NCBI RefSeq assembly: GCF_022601895.1
Contig: NZ_JAKVIO010000002.1
Location: forward strand, 156,606 to 220,605
Direction: 5' to 3'
DNA length: 64,000 bases
From: Sphingomonas sp. LaA6.9
GTDB lineage: Bacteria > Pseudomonadota > Alphaproteobacteria > Sphingomonadales > Sphingomonadaceae
Shown here: positions 63,886-64,000 of the stretch, one piece after another
How the letters are laid out: the number at the start of each line of letters is the position of its first letter
Numbering within the stretch: the stretch's first letter is position 1
Program-made: the position numbers and the translations under genes
The notes under the pieces: generated by a model
Told to the model about the DNA's origin: nothing
Seen by the model: the letters and a program-made list of their open reading frames with translations, nothing else
Database searches by the model: none

Positions 63886-64000
63886 TTACTTGATCTTGCG
63901 CACCGTGGCGTAGTCGAGGCTCGTCACCAGCTTGCCTTCGGATTCGCTGACCGAGCTCGTGGGCACGCGGACGAAGCGCGCGTCGAAGATGATCGTGACG
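63886..64000 (-). CDS. C-terminal end of an unidentified gene (5' end outside window)
   Basis: The last 37 codons of a minus-strand gene, ending DYATVRKIK then TAA at 63886-63888. The visible part reads VTIIFDARFVRVPTSS with little family signal. Codon bias is coding-like. It could be an exported or small conserved protein, but too little is visible to say. Confidence 0.55.
   Translation of the reverse strand, partial: VTIIFDARFVRVPTSSVSESEGKLVTSLDYATVRKIK

Overview
The window looks like chromosomal DNA of a sphingomonad (Alphaproteobacteria, Sphingomonadales). The DNA is GC-rich with strong G/C bias at third codon positions. The housekeeping proteins have alphaproteobacterial forms: a lipoyl-domain PdhB, an rpoD-dnaG-yqeY cluster, the folate-dependent tRNA methylase TrmFO, and a DUF4170 protein. 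TonB-dependent receptors are present, as is typical of the group. Genus cannot be fixed from the sequence alone. No prophage, insertion sequence, rRNA operon or CRISPR array was seen.

Layout. 1-6.1 kb: an arginase-family gene cut by the left edge and coupled to tyrS, then an SDR, a DOMON-like protein, a DUF1343 (NamZ-like) protein and a Tat-exported M24 peptidase. 6.1-12.7 kb: a small periplasmic protein, a CoxE-like VWA protein, a soluble chemoreceptor, a GST, and a MoxR ATPase coupled to an unknown exported protein. 12.8-19.6 kb: a siderophore receptor, then yqeY, dnaG and rpoD on the minus strand. 19.7-25.7 kb: carA, a small predicted lipoprotein gene and carB, joined by stop/start overlaps, then greA and a rhomboid protease. 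25.7-27.9 kb: DUF4170 and a cluster of membrane-associated stress-type proteins (DUF883-like, DUF3618, phage-holin-like, KPA-rich). 28-32.3 kb: eno, ftsB-like, pdhA and pdhB. 32.3-35.6 kb: three overlapping Tad-type pilus genes.

35.7-42.3 kb: a squalene/phytoene-synthase-like protein, an EF-hand protein, trmFO with a coupled unknown gene, DUF488, a lysoplasmalogenase-like membrane protein and a large arylsulfatase of actinobacterial type. 42.6-45.9 kb: a Fur-box-preceded TonB receptor with a DUF6607 partner. 46-49.1 kb: an accessory stretch with a P450-ferredoxin operon bracketed by palindromic intergenic repeats. 49.1-54.4 kb: a DHFR-like protein, DUF952, gyrA, an SDR and yaaA. 54.6-59.3 kb: an exported repeat protein, an Lrp regulator, a histidine kinase with a degenerate ATPase half and a polysaccharide deacetylase. 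59.3-64 kb: two tRNAs, an orphan LuxR regulator, a repeat-rich lipoprotein, an M28 peptidase, ettA and the 3' end of one more gene.

Most of the window is conserved core chromosome. The most unusual points are the lipoprotein gene wedged between carA and carB, a 32-bp alternating purine-pyrimidine palindrome upstream of gyrA, the repeat-flanked P450 island, a VWA fold split by about 370 residues in the TadG-like protein, and the Fur-box/TonB receptor/DUF6607 pair. I did not find a clearly new multi-gene system such as a defence island. The car-operon lipoprotein and the gyrA element are the best candidates for undescribed biology.
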